Source of the DNA: Crocinitomicaceae bacterium
GTDB taxonomy: Bacteria > Bacteroidota > Bacteroidia > Flavobacteriales_D > Sanyastnellaceae
Assembly: GCA_002720375.1 (NCBI GenBank)
Contig: PBIE01000001.1
Coordinates: 14,887 to 49,902, forward strand
Length of the DNA: 35,016 bases
Direction: 5' to 3'
Both the position numbers and the translations under genes were made by a program. Within the stretch, counting starts at the first letter, position 1, and each line of letters begins with the position of its first letter. Shown here piece after piece: positions 9,703 to 18,377 of this stretch. The notes under the pieces were generated by a model that did not search any database, was not told where the DNA came from, and saw only the letters and a list, made by a program, of their open reading frames with translations.

Positions 9703-12700
9703 ATGGACAACGCGACCTGGCGCGTGTTTCTTTTGTGGGCCTTCGTCGCTCTTCCCTGTTTCGCCTTGGCCCAGTCCATTGAGGTGGAGATTTTGCATGC
9801 GCAAGAGGTCAGCAGAGACCCCTCCATTGTTGAGGCGCAGCGGTTGATTGGTGATGTGGCATTGATGGCGGGGGATGCAGAGGTGGTCTGCGACAGTGCG
9901 TGGCGGTTTCCAGCTGGTCGTTTTCGCCTCATGGGCGGGGTGGAGGCCGTCGACGGCCTCGCGGTTTTGACAGGAGATGTTCTCGAGTTGTTTCCAGACA
10001 GCGGCATTGGTCGTATGACGGGCCGTATCGTGCGCCTTGTGGACTCAACTGATCCGTTGGAGCCAAGAACCTTGACGACTCAACGCGCCACGTACAATTT
10101 CCGTTCTGGGGTCGCCCGATTCTTCCATGAAGGGGTGGTGACCACAGCTTCGGAACGAATTGAAAGCCGTTCCGGTTGGTATGACCGAAAAGCGGGCGCC
10201 ATGGGGTTCGATGGCCATGTAGTGATGACGTTGGACACTGTGCAAGTGCGATCGGAAAAGGTCCGGTATTGGCCAGAGGACCGCAGACTTGATTTGTTAT
10301 CCGCGGCGGAGGTGTCTCATCCTTCAGGGGGAATCCTCTGCTCCGAGGGCCAATGGACCATGGGGTCCCAAGTGGGATGGTTCATCGGAGGTGATTCGGC
10401 CCAAGCCCGGTTCATTGATGGCGCCCTTGTGGTGCTTGCGGACAGCCTAGCGATGGCAGACTCTCTGGGTTATGCTTATGGAAATGTGGCCCTTCGCGAT
10501 ACAGCCACGACCTACAGACTCGAAGCGGATACGCTCCGTTTTGATCGCGCCGATGAGGATGGCCTTGGCGGGTCCAATGTGGCGATGAATGGAAGGGCTG
10601 TGGCCCACTTGTACGAAGGAGGTGATCCTTTGCGGGTGTCGGCACCAATGATGGACATCGAGGACAATATCGATGGTCGGTTTCTCCGAGCGCATTCAGG
10701 TGCGGCACTGCACTTTGGGGAAGTCACGGCAGCTGCACAAGACTTGATTTGGTCGGAAGAGGCCGGGCGGTTGGACTTGGACGGCAGTCCAGTCTTGTGG
10801 AATGGAACAGATCAGTTGACGGGAGATTCTGTGCGTCTGTTCTTGTCTGCAGGGAATCCCGAACGTCTGGAAGTCAGGCGGCACGCTTTTGTTGTCAGTC
10901 CAGCTGGGCGGGGGTTCTACAATCAAATGGCGGGGCGGAATCTGGATGGTATTTTCCGCGATGGTCGTCTGGAGAATTTGGTCATGCTGGGCAACGGCAG
11001 AACCCTTTACTTCGCGGAGCCAGACACAGCATCTGAGCGGCAGGCGAGTACAGACAGTTTACCTGCCCTTTTGCCTCAGGCGAACCGAGCGGCTTGCACA
11101 GAAATTAGGATGGCACTGGATACAGCAGGCTTGTCGTCCATTGCACTTTTCTCTTCGCCCTCTGGCCGATTTTCGGACCTCGCATCCTTAGAAGATGCGC
11201 CATTGGAAGGGGCGTCTGATGCGGCTCACTTGCCGGGGTTCAACCTGCGGAGCCGACCTGATTCGGCGATAAGGGGTGAGCAGCCGATGTTTGCGGCCGT
11301 GCTGCCCGTTGTGGAATGGACCGCTCCCCCGGATTCCCTCCGTCCTGAGGGTGAAGAGCCTATCGTCTATTCTGCTGCGGACAGCATCATTTTTTATGTG
11401 CGTGAGGAGCAGGTTGCCCTGCATGGGGAGGCGAAGGTGGAGACAGCAGGCATTGAATTGACGGCGGCCGAGGTTGACTACTTTGCTGGGGACCGTGTCA
11501 TTGAAGCCTCTGGTGTCGCAGACAGCACGGGTGCACTACAGGGAAAGCCGGTGTTCACTCAGGGGGGGAAATCTTTTACGCAGGTGGGGCTCCGTTATGA
11601 TTTGGACAGCCGCAAAGGAATGAGTCGCCAAGCTGTTACCAAGGAAGGTGAGCTTACGTTTCATGCCGATCGGGCCAAGCGTTATCCAGATGGGCGAATT
11701 TTCTTGCGAGGGGGAATGTTCAGCACTTGCGATGCAGAACGCCCCCACTTTCACTTTCACCTGACCAAGGGTTTGCTCATTCCGGACGAGAAGGTGATCA
11801 GTGGTCCCATGTATGTCAAAGTGCGCAAGATTCCCTTGCCGATTGGCCTTCCGTTTTTTTGGTTCCCTCAAAAACAGGAGCGCAGTCGCGGTTTGATTTT
11901 CCCCAGTTTTGGCAACGGGCGTGATCTGGGGTACTTCATCAAGGACCTCGGTTGGTATGAACCGCTTGGTGAACATTGGGACGCCAGGGTCCAGGGCGAT
12001 TTGTACAGTAGGGGAACGTGGCGCTTGGCCGGCACGGCTCAGTACCGGTATCGCTATCGGTTCAATGGTAATTTGCAGGTTTCGCGCTCGAGCATAGTTT
12101 CAGGTGGAACAGCGGGTGACCCTGGCGCGACGCGACGGACCGAGTTTTTTGTGCGCTGGAGTCACAATCAGGATTCCAAAGCGAGGCCAAATGGGCGATT
12201 CAACGCCAATGTTAACTTCGGCTCAAGCGGCAACTTCCGTTCCCAACTCAACAGTTCTCAGGAGGACTTTCTCTCGAACTCATTCTCCTCGAGCATTAAT
12301 TACAATGCCTCTATTCCCGGTAAACCCATCAGCATCACAGCAACGGCTAGACACAACCAGAACAGCAACACTAACCGAGTTGACTTGGTGGTTCCCTCTT
12401 TGGGTATCAATGTGAGTCGTTTTGAATTGCCTTTGTCTAGGTTGATTAATCCAGACGCGGTGTCGCGAAAGTGGTACGACCGAATCGGAGTGACCTATGC
12501 CTTGAAGTCTGAACAAAAAATCAGTGGCCCGGACAGCACGCTATTTGAAGACGGGATTGGGGGGCTGATCGAGCGGGCCACTGCTGGTGTTCGGCATACG
12601 GCAACGGCCTCGACACAGATAAAGGCAGGCTTCATCAGTTTCACGCCCAACGTGTCTTACAACGGATACTGGAACTTTGCAGCCTTGGACAAGACGGTCA

Positions 12701-13668
12701 GTCTGGATGTGCCTGACAGTGTGGTAACCGATACTCTCAGAGGTTTGTACGCCGATGGAGACTGGAGATTGGGCGTCAGCGCAAACACCAAATTTTATGG
12801 AACGCTGAACAATAGAGGTGATGGGCGCCTTCGCGCCATTCGTCACGTCATCACCCCGCAAGTGGGCTTTAGTTACAACCCTGCGTTTCAGCGGAGGGAC
12901 ACGGTTGTGGGCATCGATGGTAGCATCCTCGAGGTTTATGACCCTTTGGCGCCCGGGCTTTATACGCCCGGTGAAATTGGAGCGCAAGGGTCGCTGAACT
13001 TCACATTGAACAACAATCTCGAGGTAAAAATTCGAGACCGGGAAGGTGAGATTCAAAAAGTTAGAATCATCGACAATCTGTCGTTGCGTGCCAACCATAA
13101 CCTTCAGGCGGACTCCCTTCGGTGGAGTGACATCAGTGGATCTGCTTTTACTACGCTGGCTGGGCGGTTTCCGGTCAATCTCGGGTTTTCGCACAGCCTG
13201 TATGACAGGGATTCCACGGGGGCAACGGTGGATCGGTTCTTATGGGCTCAAGGGAAGTCTCCTTTGCGCCTCAAGCGTATGAATGCCTCGGTAAATGGAA
13301 GCTGGAGTGGAAAAGGGGAGATGCCCTGGAACATCCGAGCTGGATACACACTTCGTCTTCAGCGGAATTGGAGGGACGACCTGCAGGCTGATACGACCAT
13401 TTTGAGTCAAAATTTGACGGTCAGCGGAAACGTCACGCTTTTCGAAGATTGGCGTGTCACTATTGGGTCAGGTTATGATTTCACTTCAAGGGATTTCACC
13501 AACACTCAAGTGAACCTCTTGTGGGATTTGCACTGCTGGGAATTCTCCGCGCGTTGGGTCCCTTTTGGTATTCAACAAAGCCTGCAACTTCGCTTGGCCG
13601 TCAAGGCGTCGATGTTGCGGGATGTGAAGGTTGAAAAGCGCTTTCAGGGGGCTGGCCTTATTCGCTAA
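9703..13668 (+). CDS. lptD: LPS assembly protein LptD with an N-terminal OstA-like (LptA-type) domain fused in the same ORF
   Basis: Signal peptide MDNATWRVFLLWAFVALPCFALAQS. N-terminal half: AQRLIGDVALMAGDAEVVCDSAWRF... GSPVLWNGTDQLTGDSVRLFL (OstA-like). C-terminal half: DSIIFYVREEQVALHGEAKVETAGIELTAAEVDYF..., VRKIPLPIGLPFFWFPQKQERSRGLIFPSFGNGRDLGYFI (LptD barrel). Confidence 0.88.
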   Translation: MDNATWRVFLLWAFVALPCFALAQSIEVEILHAQEVSRDPSIVEAQRLIGDVALMAGDAEVVCDSAWRFPAGRFRLMGGVEAVDGLAVLTGDVLELFPDSGIGRMTGRIVRLVDSTDPLEPRTLTTQRATYNFRSGVARFFHEGVVTTASERIESRSGWYDRKAGAMGFDGHVVMTLDTVQVRSEKVRYWPEDRRLDLLSAAEVSHPSGGILCSEGQWTMGSQVGWFIGGDSAQARFIDGALVVLADSLAMADSLGYAYGNVALRDTATTYRLEADTLRFDRADEDGLGGSNVAMNGRAVAHLYEGGDPLRVSAPMMDIEDNIDGRFLRAHSGAALHFGEVTAAAQDLIWSEEAGRLDLDGSPVLWNGTDQLTGDSVRLFLSAGNPERLEVRRHAFVVSPAGRGFYNQMAGRNLDGIFRDGRLENLVMLGNGRTLYFAEPDTASERQASTDSLPALLPQANRAACTEIRMALDTAGLSSIALFSSPSGRFSDLASLEDAPLEGASDAAHLPGFNLRSRPDSAIRGEQPMFAAVLPVVEWTAPPDSLRPEGEEPIVYSAADSIIFYVREEQVALHGEAKVETAGIELTAAEVDYFAGDRVIEASGVADSTGALQGKPVFTQGGKSFTQVGLRYDLDSRKGMSRQAVTKEGELTFHADRAKRYPDGRIFLRGGMFSTCDAERPHFHFHLTKGLLIPDEKVISGPMYVKVRKIPLPIGLPFFWFPQKQERSRGLIFPSFGNGRDLGYFIKDLGWYEPLGEHWDARVQGDLYSRGTWRLAGTAQYRYRYRFNGNLQVSRSSIVSGGTAGDPGATRRTEFFVRWSHNQDSKARPNGRFNANVNFGSSGNFRSQLNSSQEDFLSNSFSSSINYNASIPGKPISITATARHNQNSNTNRVDLVVPSLGINVSRFELPLSRLINPDAVSRKWYDRIGVTYALKSEQKISGPDSTLFEDGIGGLIERATAGVRHTATASTQIKAGFISFTPNVSYNGYWNFAALDKTVSLDVPDSVVTDTLRGLYADGDWRLGVSANTKFYGTLNNRGDGRLRAIRHVITPQVGFSYNPAFQRRDTVVGIDGSILEVYDPLAPGLYTPGEIGAQGSLNFTLNNNLEVKIRDREGEIQKVRIIDNLSLRANHNLQADSLRWSDISGSAFTTLAGRFPVNLGFSHSLYDRDSTGATVDRFLWAQGKSPLRLKRMNASVNGSWSGKGEMPWNIRAGYTLRLQRNWRDDLQADTTILSQNLTVSGNVTLFEDWRVTIGSGYDFTSRDFTNTQVNLLWDLHCWEFSARWVPFGIQQSLQLRLAVKASMLRDVKVEKRFQGAGLIR

Positions 13669-13671
13669 TAA

Positions 13672-13839
13672 TCAGAGCTTTATATTCTTTATCAAAAGGT
13701 AAAGCAAACACAGCAAAAACACGGTAATCGAGACTTTGTTGATGCCGTGCATGACCCGGAGGTTGACGCCTTCGCCTTCGTTCTTTCGGAACAGATTGAG
13801 GGGATTGGCGTAGTGCATGATTTTGCGCAGGATTTCCAT
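13672..13839 (-). CDS. Small single-TM membrane protein, DUF6728-like
   Basis: MEILRKIMHYANPLNLFRKNEGEGVNLRVMHGINKVSITVFLLCLLYLLIKNIKL. The NLRVMHGINKVSI pattern resembles small Bacteroidota membrane proteins; the family name is from memory. Confidence 0.65.
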   Translation of the reverse strand: MEILRKIMHYANPLNLFRKNEGEGVNLRVMHGINKVSITVFLLCLLYLLIKNIKL

Positions 13840-13883
13840 CGGGATGTTTTGTGAGATTATGACAACGCAGGGTTGGGTTGAGT

Positions 13884-14234
13884 TCAATCGATTGCGATTG
13901 CACTGATTTCAACGCGGGCTTGTTTTGGCAGTCCTGCGACAAAGACTGCTTCTCGTGCTGGCAATGGTTCCGAAAATCGCGCGCGGTAGGCGCTGTCCAT
14001 TTCGTCATAATCGCGAGGGTCAATCATAAACACGGTGGTCTTGACCACCTTCTCGAGGCTAGAATTGGCCTCCCTCAACACATGGGCAAGGTTGTCAATG
14101 GCCTGGTTTACTTCGTCTTCGATGCTGCCTGAGATCAGGCCTCCGGTCTTGGCTTGGAGGGGAATCTGACCGCTGCAATAGACAGTGTCTCCTGCGCGGC
14201 GATAAGGACTGTAGCTGGCAATGGGCTTGGACAT
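13884..14234 (-). CDS. RidA family protein (reactive intermediate/imine deaminase)
   Basis: MSKPIASYSPYRRAGDTVYCSGQIPLQAKTGGLISGSIEDEVNQAIDNLAHVLREANSSLEKVVKTTVFM...REAVFVAGLPKQARVEISAIAID. Start at ATG 14234. Confidence 0.95.
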   Translation of the reverse strand: MSKPIASYSPYRRAGDTVYCSGQIPLQAKTGGLISGSIEDEVNQAIDNLAHVLREANSSLEKVVKTTVFMIDPRDYDEMDSAYRARFSEPLPAREAVFVAGLPKQARVEISAIAID

Positions 14235-14272
14235 GGTGCAAGTATCGCTCGCTTCTTTGAACCTTTGTACCC

Positions 14273-14848
14273 ATGCGCATTTTACTCGTCGACAATCGCG
14301 ATTCTTTTTCTTGGAACCTGGTTCATGACTTGGAGCGTGCCGGGGCGATGGTGGTGGTAAAACAGGCCGCCGATTGTAACCAAGGGGATGCTGAGGGATT
14401 TGATGGCATTGTCCTTTCTCCTGGTCCTGGCTTACCATCCGAAAGCCAAGGTTTGATGTCCATTGTGGAGGCGTGGGCACCGCATTACCCGATTCTCGGG
14501 GTGTGTTTGGGTTTGCAAGCGCTGGTGCAATGGAGCGGTGGCAACCTTCAGCAGCTGGATGTGGTCCGTCATGGCATGTCGAGTTTGGCTTGTAGGACAG
14601 CGGTGGATCCCATATTACGGGATGTTGAGGGTAACTTTGAAGTCGGCCATTACCACAGTTGGTGTGCCGATCGGGGATCTTTGCCCTTTGTGTGGACGGT
14701 CACAGCAGAAACCCAAGATGACCCGAAAATTGTTCTTGCGCTTCGGCACAATACGTTGCCGCTTCATGCGGTTCAATTCCATCCGGAAAGTATTTTGACA
14801 CCAATGGGACGCCAGATGCTGGCGAATTGGCTGGGCACCTTGGCATAA
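14273..14848 (+). CDS. Anthranilate/aminodeoxychorismate synthase component II (TrpG/PabA, class I glutamine amidotransferase)
   Basis: MRILLVDNRDSFSWNLVHDLE, GIVLSPGPGLPSESQG, ILGVCLGLQALVQ, HAVQFHPESILTP. Confidence 0.93.
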   Translation: MRILLVDNRDSFSWNLVHDLERAGAMVVVKQAADCNQGDAEGFDGIVLSPGPGLPSESQGLMSIVEAWAPHYPILGVCLGLQALVQWSGGNLQQLDVVRHGMSSLACRTAVDPILRDVEGNFEVGHYHSWCADRGSLPFVWTVTAETQDDPKIVLALRHNTLPLHAVQFHPESILTPMGRQMLANWLGTLA

Positions 14849-14875
14849 AAAAGGCGCCCGGAGGCGCCTTTTATC
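14847..14875. terminator. Bidirectional intrinsic terminator between trpG/pabA-like gene and convergent lipoprotein gene
   Basis: aaaaaaggcgcc cgga ggcgccttttat: perfect GC-rich stem with A and T tracts between convergent genes. Confidence 0.85.
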
Positions 14876-14893
14876 TTGTTATCTAAAAAAGAT

Positions 14894-15466
14894 TCAGTTT
14901 CCGAGCTTCTCCATTTCCTCTTGGAAGGTTTCTTTAAAACGCTCATAGTTGTATTCGGCCATGATGCGCTCGTCCTCTGAGATTTTCTCGTTGTACTTGG
15001 AGGCAAACTTTTCGCCGCTCAATTCGAGTGCGACATAAGAGACATAGATGCCATTTTCTCGCTGTGTCAGCTTTTCGCAGATAACGATGGCACCTCGCAA
15101 CTCTTGGTCGACAACGGTTCTGGCCAGTTCGTTGAAGGACTCAGTGGCTTCTTCGCGGTTGTTGAACTCTGTGCTGGCCACGTAGTTGTCCGTGACGGCT
15201 TGAATGGTCGCGCTGACAGTACGGGCAATGCGACTTTCGGCAGTCGAGCGCGCTTTCTTTTTGGCGATCTCCCGGTCTTGGCTTTCGCCGGTTGCGGTGG
15301 AGCGGAAGTGCTTGCTGTCGCTGTTGTATTTGTCGCCGGTGCAGAATTCAAAGATTTCGATTTCGCCTTTTGGCTTGACGACATCTTGTTTCTTGTTGCA
15401 GCTGGTCGTGATGACGGCCAGGCCGAGGACCAGGCCCGTCGTGGTGAGGAATGCAGTACGGGTCAT
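14894..15466 (-). CDS. Lipoprotein, LPP20-like
   Basis: Type II signal peptide with lipobox (LAVITTSC). Body EIAKKKARSTAESRIARTVSATIQAVTDNYV resembles LPP20-like proteins. Confidence 0.7.
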   Translation of the reverse strand: MTRTAFLTTTGLVLGLAVITTSCNKKQDVVKPKGEIEIFEFCTGDKYNSDSKHFRSTATGESQDREIAKKKARSTAESRIARTVSATIQAVTDNYVASTEFNNREEATESFNELARTVVDQELRGAIVICEKLTQRENGIYVSYVALELSGEKFASKYNEKISEDERIMAEYNYERFKETFQEEMEKLGN

Positions 15467-15519
15467 AGTGGTGTGTTTTTGTATTTGATGAGGTTAAGGC
15501 CAATATCGTGCCAAAGTGT

Positions 15520-16893
15520 TCAACGGAGGGCACGAATCAGATTGTTTGCGTGTTTTTCTCGGATGCTTTCCGCCAGATTCGACAGGGCGAGATTGAGGGC
15601 CGTTGAGGGGTCGAGTTGGACGCCCTTGACACGGTCGAGGACAATTTGGTGCACGATGTCTCCTCCCGTTTTTCGCAGGACCAATCCGCCTTCGACATAT
15701 GCAGTGTGGAAGTTGCCCAGTTCGCCGCTGGGGCGTCTGGTTTCTGAGCGGAGTTCAACGGTGAGGCTGAAGTCGCTGTATGCTCCATTGTCTAGGATTT
15801 TGAATCCGGCATCGAGAAGCACGGAGCGCAGCACAGTGATGGTGCTGGAGTGGGCTTCAACCCCGAGTTGGGAGTTGGGAGCAGGACGGATTTGGACAGT
15901 GGGCATTTCCACTTCAATGGGCAGAGAGATCGAATTGACATGGATGTCACCTAGCAATTCGATTAAGACTGAATTCAGTCCTGCTGCCTTGAACAGGCGT
16001 TCCAGATCCAATGTGCAGTTCAGGTTGACATCGGGTCTTTTTGGGGCGACACCTTGGATGTTGGCCACCACCGTGCCCTCCTCGTCGGTGAACTCGGTGG
16101 CCTGTTTCAGGTAGGTGCCGTTGTGGTAGCGGTATTGTAGGGGAAGGCCCATTGCATTTACACCCTCATGCGTGGCATGGAGGCCGAGGGGGAACTTGAA
16201 GTCTCCTTCCGCATTGAGTAAGACTGCGTCCACTGCTGCGCGAAGATGGATGTTGCGCGCGGATTCCCTCATGGTCCTGAGAATGTGAGGCTCCAAACTA
16301 ACTTCTTCACCCCCAATTTGGGCACGGTTGACCTCATTCCAGAATTCTTCCAATCCAAGAATCGCAGTTCCCCAATGGTTCAGTGCACCTTGAAGGTTGC
16401 CCTTGTCCATGTCTGTCCTTCCGGCCTCGTATTCCAGCAATGCCAGATCGATGGCGTCTTGTTTTCGGGCATTGCGTTCTGCCGCATAGCGCGCCTTGTC
16501 CAGTCGGTAGTAGACGAATGCCCCTCGGGGACCTTCCCAAACATCTACGACTTGAAATCCGGCGATTCTTTCTTCCGCACGGCTCGAAATGGTGCTGGTG
16601 AAATCTTGTTGAACCTGTCCATTTTTTTCCTCGCTCTCGAGCAGGGATGTGCTTTCCACCCGCAGGGCAATTTCGCCGACCAAATCTGCCGCAGCGCGTT
16701 CTTTTGCCGTTCGGAGGGCCTCTCCGGGTATTGGGTTTGGTGCAGCGCTGCCAATGCCGATATAGTGCATGCTGGATACAGGGCGCTCCGATACCCACCC
16801 GGGTGGGGGAGTATGCTCCATGCCCCTGCGGCCGGTGCAACCGGAGGCGAGTATGGCCATCGTCAGAATCAATATGTTGCTGTAAATCCTCAT
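15520..16893 (-). CDS. LPP20 family lipoprotein
   Basis: MRIYSNILILTMAILASGC lipobox. PGWVSERPVSSMHYIGIGSA...EALRTAKERAAADLVGEIALRVESTS pattern typical of LPP20. Overlaps the upstream gene by 4 nt. Confidence 0.78.
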   Translation of the reverse strand: MRIYSNILILTMAILASGCTGRRGMEHTPPPGWVSERPVSSMHYIGIGSAAPNPIPGEALRTAKERAAADLVGEIALRVESTSLLESEEKNGQVQQDFTSTISSRAEERIAGFQVVDVWEGPRGAFVYYRLDKARYAAERNARKQDAIDLALLEYEAGRTDMDKGNLQGALNHWGTAILGLEEFWNEVNRAQIGGEEVSLEPHILRTMRESARNIHLRAAVDAVLLNAEGDFKFPLGLHATHEGVNAMGLPLQYRYHNGTYLKQATEFTDEEGTVVANIQGVAPKRPDVNLNCTLDLERLFKAAGLNSVLIELLGDIHVNSISLPIEVEMPTVQIRPAPNSQLGVEAHSSTITVLRSVLLDAGFKILDNGAYSDFSLTVELRSETRRPSGELGNFHTAYVEGGLVLRKTGGDIVHQIVLDRVKGVQLDPSTALNLALSNLAESIREKHANNLIRALR

Positions 16894-18254
16894 TCGATGT
16901 GGCGTGAAAGGAACTGTTCGATGTCCCGTTGTCCTCGGGCAGTGGCTTCTTGGATCACTTGAGCCCGCAATGAGGCTTCGGTGGCAAGTTGGCGTCGGGC
17001 GTTGAGAAGTGCGGTCATGCGGTATTTTCCGCTGCGGTCTACTTCGCCGTTGGATCGGGATGGATACAGGCTGCCCGAATTCACTTGGCTCACGGCGTAT
17101 TCGACGGCGTCTTGCGCGTGGACTTGCTCGACTTCGGACAGCAACACCTCTCCAGTTTCCGTGCTGATTAGTTTGATTTCGAACTTGAGTAAAACACTGC
17201 GTCGCTGTGTGTGGAGCACATAGCGGGCGGGGGCATAGGCAGCGACCTTTTTGATGTTGCCTTCTTCGTCTTTGACATCCTTAAAGTATTTCCGGAATCC
17301 TTGTCTGGTTGAGCTTAGAGGGTTTCCAGTTTCTGAAGAATAGGTGAGGATGGCACCAGAAAGTATGGCGCGCGCGCCTGCCAGTTCTCCAACAGCGACA
17401 CTTTCGTCTGAAATGCCTGAAAGCGACAACTCCTGCTCTGCGAGTATGTCTTCTCGGAGGGTGCGGTCAACCACACCCAGGAAGGGGTCCTTGGAATTGA
17501 GCAACCCGCGTTGGACTCCACTTCTCAACTCGAGGGCCACGTCCCGTTCCCTGTTGCGGGACTCGAAGTTGGTGACGGCAATGTTGAACCGGCCTGTTTG
17601 GAGGGCTTCAGTGTGAAGTTCGCTGGCATCCTTGTACGCTTTGTCCAAAGCGAGAACCAGGCCCAATGCTTGATGGGCCTCTCGGAACAGGCCCTGTTCC
17701 AATGCGGCTTTTCCCTTTCTGTATTCAGGTTCAGCCTGCGCCGCGGTCAGCAGCTCGGCGGCACCTTCATATTGGGGGTCGAGGCGCAAAATTTCTTTGA
17801 ACGTGGTTTCGGCCGCTGCGAATTGCTCTTTGTCGAGTTGCATGTGGCCGAGGTCGTTGAGTTCAATCAAGTGGTCGTCCACCAGATCGGCATGATCGGA
17901 TTCAACAGAGGCAGGGACATTGAGGGTCACGCCTACGGCTGCCACCGAGGCCTTAAATGCCGTCATCCGATCGTATTCCGCAATGGCATCTGCGCGGCGA
18001 CCAGCGAGGGCGGCGCGCTGAAATTCGCCGATGTGAATATCCAAAACGCCTTGCCCCGTCAATTTCAAGCCCACCATTGCGTCAACATATCCAGGCCGTT
18101 TGCGGAGTGCCATGGTGTAGAGGCTGGCCGCTTGCTCATTGAATCCCGCAGCGGAGAGCTCGCCAGCACGCTTGCTCATGGACTTCGGCCCATTGCAGGC
18201 GACGAGAATGAGAGCCAATCCAAACAGGGGGAGGAGGGGATGGAAGCGGACCAT
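16890..18254 (-). CDS. Lipoprotein with TPR-like N-terminus and CsgG-like domain
   Basis: Lipobox LILVAC. TPR-like helices (GFNEQAASLYTMALRKRPGYVDAM). CsgG-like RFNIAVTNFESRNRERDVALELRSGVQRGLLNSKDPFLGVVDRTLREDILAEQELSLSGISDE...GARAILSGAIL. Confidence 0.72.
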   Translation of the reverse strand: MVRFHPLLPLFGLALILVACNGPKSMSKRAGELSAAGFNEQAASLYTMALRKRPGYVDAMVGLKLTGQGVLDIHIGEFQRAALAGRRADAIAEYDRMTAFKASVAAVGVTLNVPASVESDHADLVDDHLIELNDLGHMQLDKEQFAAAETTFKEILRLDPQYEGAAELLTAAQAEPEYRKGKAALEQGLFREAHQALGLVLALDKAYKDASELHTEALQTGRFNIAVTNFESRNRERDVALELRSGVQRGLLNSKDPFLGVVDRTLREDILAEQELSLSGISDESVAVGELAGARAILSGAILTYSSETGNPLSSTRQGFRKYFKDVKDEEGNIKKVAAYAPARYVLHTQRRSVLLKFEIKLISTETGEVLLSEVEQVHAQDAVEYAVSQVNSGSLYPSRSNGEVDRSGKYRMTALLNARRQLATEASLRAQVIQEATARGQRDIEQFLSRHIE

Positions 18255-18377
18255 GCGAGATTGAGTTTGTTGTGAGCGTTGAAATTAGGCCAATGGCCAT
18301 GTGGTGTGGACAAGTCCCGTGCCAAGTATTTCAAGGCATGTTATTGTCTTCTGTCTGCGGCCTCCGAAATTCGTGCC

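Noticed and set aside
9580-9804. N-terminal extension of the amidase ORF overlapping the LptD start
   Set aside because: Extension has no signal peptide or homology-like features; the start at 9579 gives a normal N-terminal TM and a divergent intergenic region.
12541-13194. 217-aa minus-strand ORF inside lptD
   Set aside because: Shadow ORF opposite the clear LptD barrel-coding frame; no recognisable motif.
15104-16114. 336-aa plus-strand ORF
   Set aside because: Antisense to two lipoprotein genes and crosses their intergenic region; composition not protein-like.
16246-16962. 238-aa plus-strand ORF
   Set aside because: Antisense to the LPP20 lipoprotein gene; no domain signal.
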